DNA from: Liolophura sinensis
Lineage: Eukaryota > Mollusca > Polyplacophora > Chitonida > Chitonidae
Length of the DNA stretch: 60,000 bases
Direction of reading: 5' to 3'
Assembly: GCF_032854445.1 (NCBI RefSeq)
Contig: NC_088295.1
Span: 82,444,644-82,504,643 of the forward strand
The notes under the pieces were generated by a model that had not been told where the DNA came from, did no database searches, and worked only from the letters and a program-made list of their open reading frames with translations. Positions within the stretch are counted from its first letter, which is position 1. Every line of letters starts with the position of its first letter. Of this stretch, positions 57,177 to 60,000 are shown in pieces. The position numbers and the translations under genes are program-made.

Positions 57177-57384
57177 TTGATTCACCTACATTATAGGGAC
57201 TCCAAAGTACTTTATGTGAAGTTTCTGCTTGATTCGCCAACATTATAGGGACACCAAATTATTTTATGTGAAGTTTCTGCTTGATTCGCCAACATTATAG
57301 GGACACCAAATTATTTTATGTGAAGTTTCTGCTTGATTCATCAACATTATAGGCACACCAAAGTACTTCATGTGAAGTTTGTTT
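57177..57384. repeat. Four tandem copies of a 52-bp unit
   Basis: The unit contains TTGATTCGCCAACATTATAG, GGACACCAAATTATTTTATG and TGAAGTTTCTGC. The two middle copies are identical by eye and the outer two diverge. Confidence 0.95.
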
Positions 57385-57389
57385 AATTG

Positions 57390-58199
57390 CTTATAAAAAA
57401 GACTTCTGCGATGAGGTCAAAATATTATCATTTTTTTATGATCTTCTGAGAGTGTATATTTTCACCCCAAACTTCAGGTGAAACACAGACTGAAATATGA
57501 GAAGATCGGGCGCGTGTGTCTGTGAGGGCAGTCATATCAACGTGTTTTAGTTCATATGTAATCATAAACCTATAAATCATACACCTTGCATTGACAAACA
57601 GAGAATTTTGCGACATGTTTTAAATTTATTATAATTCGAAAATTCAGAAATATTTCCAGGGTTTTCCCAGAAATTACCGTAACTATACATGTATAAGGCA
57701 AGAAGACATAAATCAAGCCAGTGATATGACAAGAGCTTATATAGTAACCTAGTAATTAGAGAATATTTTTTTTTAAAATACCACTAAAGGTTATCACATA
57801 GGCATAAACAGGGCATAAAATACATTTGACGAAATCCAATAGACGTACATAAATTCTTACATTCCTGCATATATTGAGAAATTTCTAGCACATTTATGTC
57901 ATTGGACATAATGCAAATTTGAATACAGAACAGATCCCCGAGAATAGTTGCTGACGAGACCCAGATGTTAGCCGTGTCTGTGTGATTATGCCACCTGGAC
58001 AATGTACGAGGCACAGCCTGCGGATGGTTAACCGTGTGTTGCGGTCGTGTTGATTTGCATCATTATTACTTGGGGTTGGCTTACACCTAGGGTATCACTG
58101 AAAGCTCCGATTGTGTGGGTATGATAAAGCTGATGTGCGCAAAGCAATCGAGATTAGTTTCTGTGTGTCTTAGCAACATGACACTAACGTACAGAATGT
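57390..58199. other. Unassigned AT-rich sequence
   Basis: Nothing recognised beyond short chance frames. Confidence 0.4.
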
Positions 58200-58380
58200 G
58201 GCACATACAGAAGCAATTAAAAATCTTTTATTAATTAGATTCGGCGAATAAGTGTCAGGTGCAAACGTATAATGAGACCTGTTTCGCTAATTAAAATTTA
58301 TCTGTGACGCAATTAGCTCGAATCTGACGGATAAATTGGTTACTTACCTGTTCGATTTATTATGTATATATTTTATCGTC
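58200..58380. promoter_or_regulatory. Homeodomain-site-rich block
   Basis: Within about 120 bp: GCAATTAAAAATC, TTATTAATTAGATTC, GCTAATTAAAATT and GCAATTAGCTCG, together with CAGGTG and ACCTG cores of E-box/SNAIL type. No open frame and no simple repeat. Possible enhancer; unproven. Confidence 0.22.
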
Positions 58381-58384
58381 CAGG

Positions 58385-60000
58385 TGCTTAGACTTTTAAG
58401 TCATTACATTGTTTTGTTTTTGGGGCTTGTTTTAAGTTCATATCAATTCAACTGCTGTCGGCGTGGTTAAGACACACGAAAACTACCTGTCTATATCGGC
58501 TTTCTAGAACTTGCTGCCTTTGTTTTGATAGTGTTGTCCAGCTTTTAATTCGGGGTTATCAGAACAATCAACTAGTATATTTAGACACAAGTGGCGGTCA
58601 GACATGTGCCAGCTACACTGAAGCGGTGTTTTCACACGCAACGACATGCTACTTTTGGTTGCTACTGTCCCTTTTTCTTGTAATTCGAGCGATAACGATA
58701 ACTATGGTCTGAAGTGTGTACAAAGCTTTTTTCTCCAGCTGTCAATGAAAGACTCGAAAAAAAAAATTAAAACGTGTTCATGTAAGTAAAGCTGATTTGG
58801 TAGTTATTATTTGGTCCGACTGTGATGTTATCTAGAAGCCCCAGAAAAAGCTGCTACGCTCGACGATAAGCTAGTTAAGATGTGTTATCGATTTCGAAAC
58901 TCTTTCTACACATGCTTGATGAACTTGTTGGGCGTCCAGCGACAGGTTCCCTTCCTGTCATATGGAAAATATAGGACTTTTTAAAAATATATCTTGATAT
59001 TTCTCAGACAGTCATATTATTTTCTGTCTTAAAATACCATGAATTTGTTAATCTGCCTGACAAGGCTAAGTGAGTATTGATAGTCTTCTGTGAGCACTCT
59101 TGCATTCCGTCCATGACGAGGAGGCTGGACGGAGACGCTATGCACAAGATCAGGACCAACCATCACTGCAACAGATTCATTATCACAACACACCTAACAT
59201 TCTCGGATTATTAGGAAATATAGAATGATCAAATGTTTTGATGTCCAAATTGAGCCTAAATTTTCATATTAATGCGTATATATTGGCGATGCTATCGTCT
59301 CTAAGGCCGCTAAGCTGGCAGGTAAATTAGCCGAAGGCTCATTACCAGAGATCTGACGATCCAGGGTAATGGTATTCCTTGTGGATATATATTTATATAT
59401 CAAATATCTATAAGCAGATATTAAAACTTCTAAGGCATCGCCGGTTAATTTAAATAGCACTCTCAATCAATTTTCTCTTTATTATACATGAAGTTTAATA
59501 ATTCGAAATCTGACAGAATTTCCGTGGAAAACAGAGAGGGATTTTTGCCGAAGAGCAGGTTTGTCATATCGCAGATCAAAGTCACTGATGAAAGACATTT
59601 TAAGTCTTGATGTTTGGTCTTATAAAACATTATGCATGTACTTACCGGTTTATCGTGGTAATGACTTTTTACTGATTTTTTTACAAATTAAGTCTGCCTA
59701 AGAGCTGACTATTTCCAAAATGATATTTATAAACAAATGTATGATCATCAAAGTCCACAGTTCTCATAAAGACAAAAGTAGCACTATTTTGCGGGTAGCC
59801 AGGTGAACATTTTACAAAAAAGAATATTTTTTATTTAAACCCCTTCATGTCAAATGCTATGATATAGTATTACGGAGGGAAAATGCCCGTATTCATTCCT
59901 TCAGAATTGTTATTTTTATGAAAGATTTTCCCGTTGTTAAAAAAATTAAACATATTATTTTCTTAGAATTTTAGATATGCCTATCTTCCCCATCACGTAA
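58385..60000. other. Unassigned sequence, possibly regulatory in part
   Basis: At 59.24-59.48 kb GTAAATTAGCCGAAGG, GGTAATGGTATTCC and GGTTAATTTAAATAGC sit in repeat-poor DNA and could be part of the same regulatory landscape. No supported exon. Confidence 0.3.

Overview
This is an AT-rich, gene-poor stretch of an animal nuclear genome. I see no bacterial-style operons, no rRNA and no free-standing tRNA gene. The best clue to the organism is a tRNA-headed SINE present in about ten copies. Its tail (reading TTTATTTGATTGGTGTTTTA on the + strand of most copies), its GC-rich core and its tRNA-like head match from memory a family widespread in molluscs, possibly RUDI of the V-SINE superfamily. A lophotrochozoan, most likely a mollusc, is the reasonable reading. 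The species cannot be named.

The only gene model I can assemble lies at the left, on the minus strand. A first coding exon (5579-5708) carries an ATG, one membrane helix and a lysine/arginine-rich stretch, and ends in a good donor. It can be joined in frame to either of two downstream exons. One is distal (2500-2756) and gives a 128-residue protein with a long Ser/Thr/Pro tail. The other is proximal (4981-5021) and gives 56 residues. Each has an AATAAA downstream. I do not recognise the protein. Weaker exon candidates lie at 1239-1362, 2072-2260, 2344-2454, 3231-3341, 30269-30526, 31277-31441 and 52581-52962.

Most of the rest is repeats. At 1-538 there is a near-exact copy of 8836-9324 (one mismatch seen), cut off by a 200-base assembly gap. 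At 6.67-7.3 kb and 7.53-9.55 kb lie old, decayed tandem repeats, the latter split by a full-length SINE with a 14-bp target duplication. At least nine separate minisatellite-type arrays follow: 9.6, 13.2, 16.65, 20.55, 28.1, 38.03, 45.8, 54.0 and 57.2 kb. Two show higher-order structure: a 28-bp unit with a duplicated 168-bp block, and a 27-bp monomer organised as ten exact 81-bp trimers. SINE copies or relics lie at 8.14, 11.7, 13.8, 18.3, 23.26, 23.64, 25.26, 29.2, 40.1 and 53.6 kb, mostly in the same orientation.

Two inverted-repeat elements stand out. One is a 120-bp perfect palindrome whose middle is (TA)n (2807-2926). The other is a very GC- and CpG-rich 594-bp element with 89-bp terminal inverted repeats (49761-50354). 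A third, MITE-like element is at 35341-35482. Several stretches (about 22.1, 34.6-35.1, 41.1-42.3, 52.0-53.6, 58.2-58.4 and 59.2-59.5 kb) carry clusters of homeodomain, TCF or E-box type sites and look like possible regulatory DNA. That is inference only and needs cross-species alignment.
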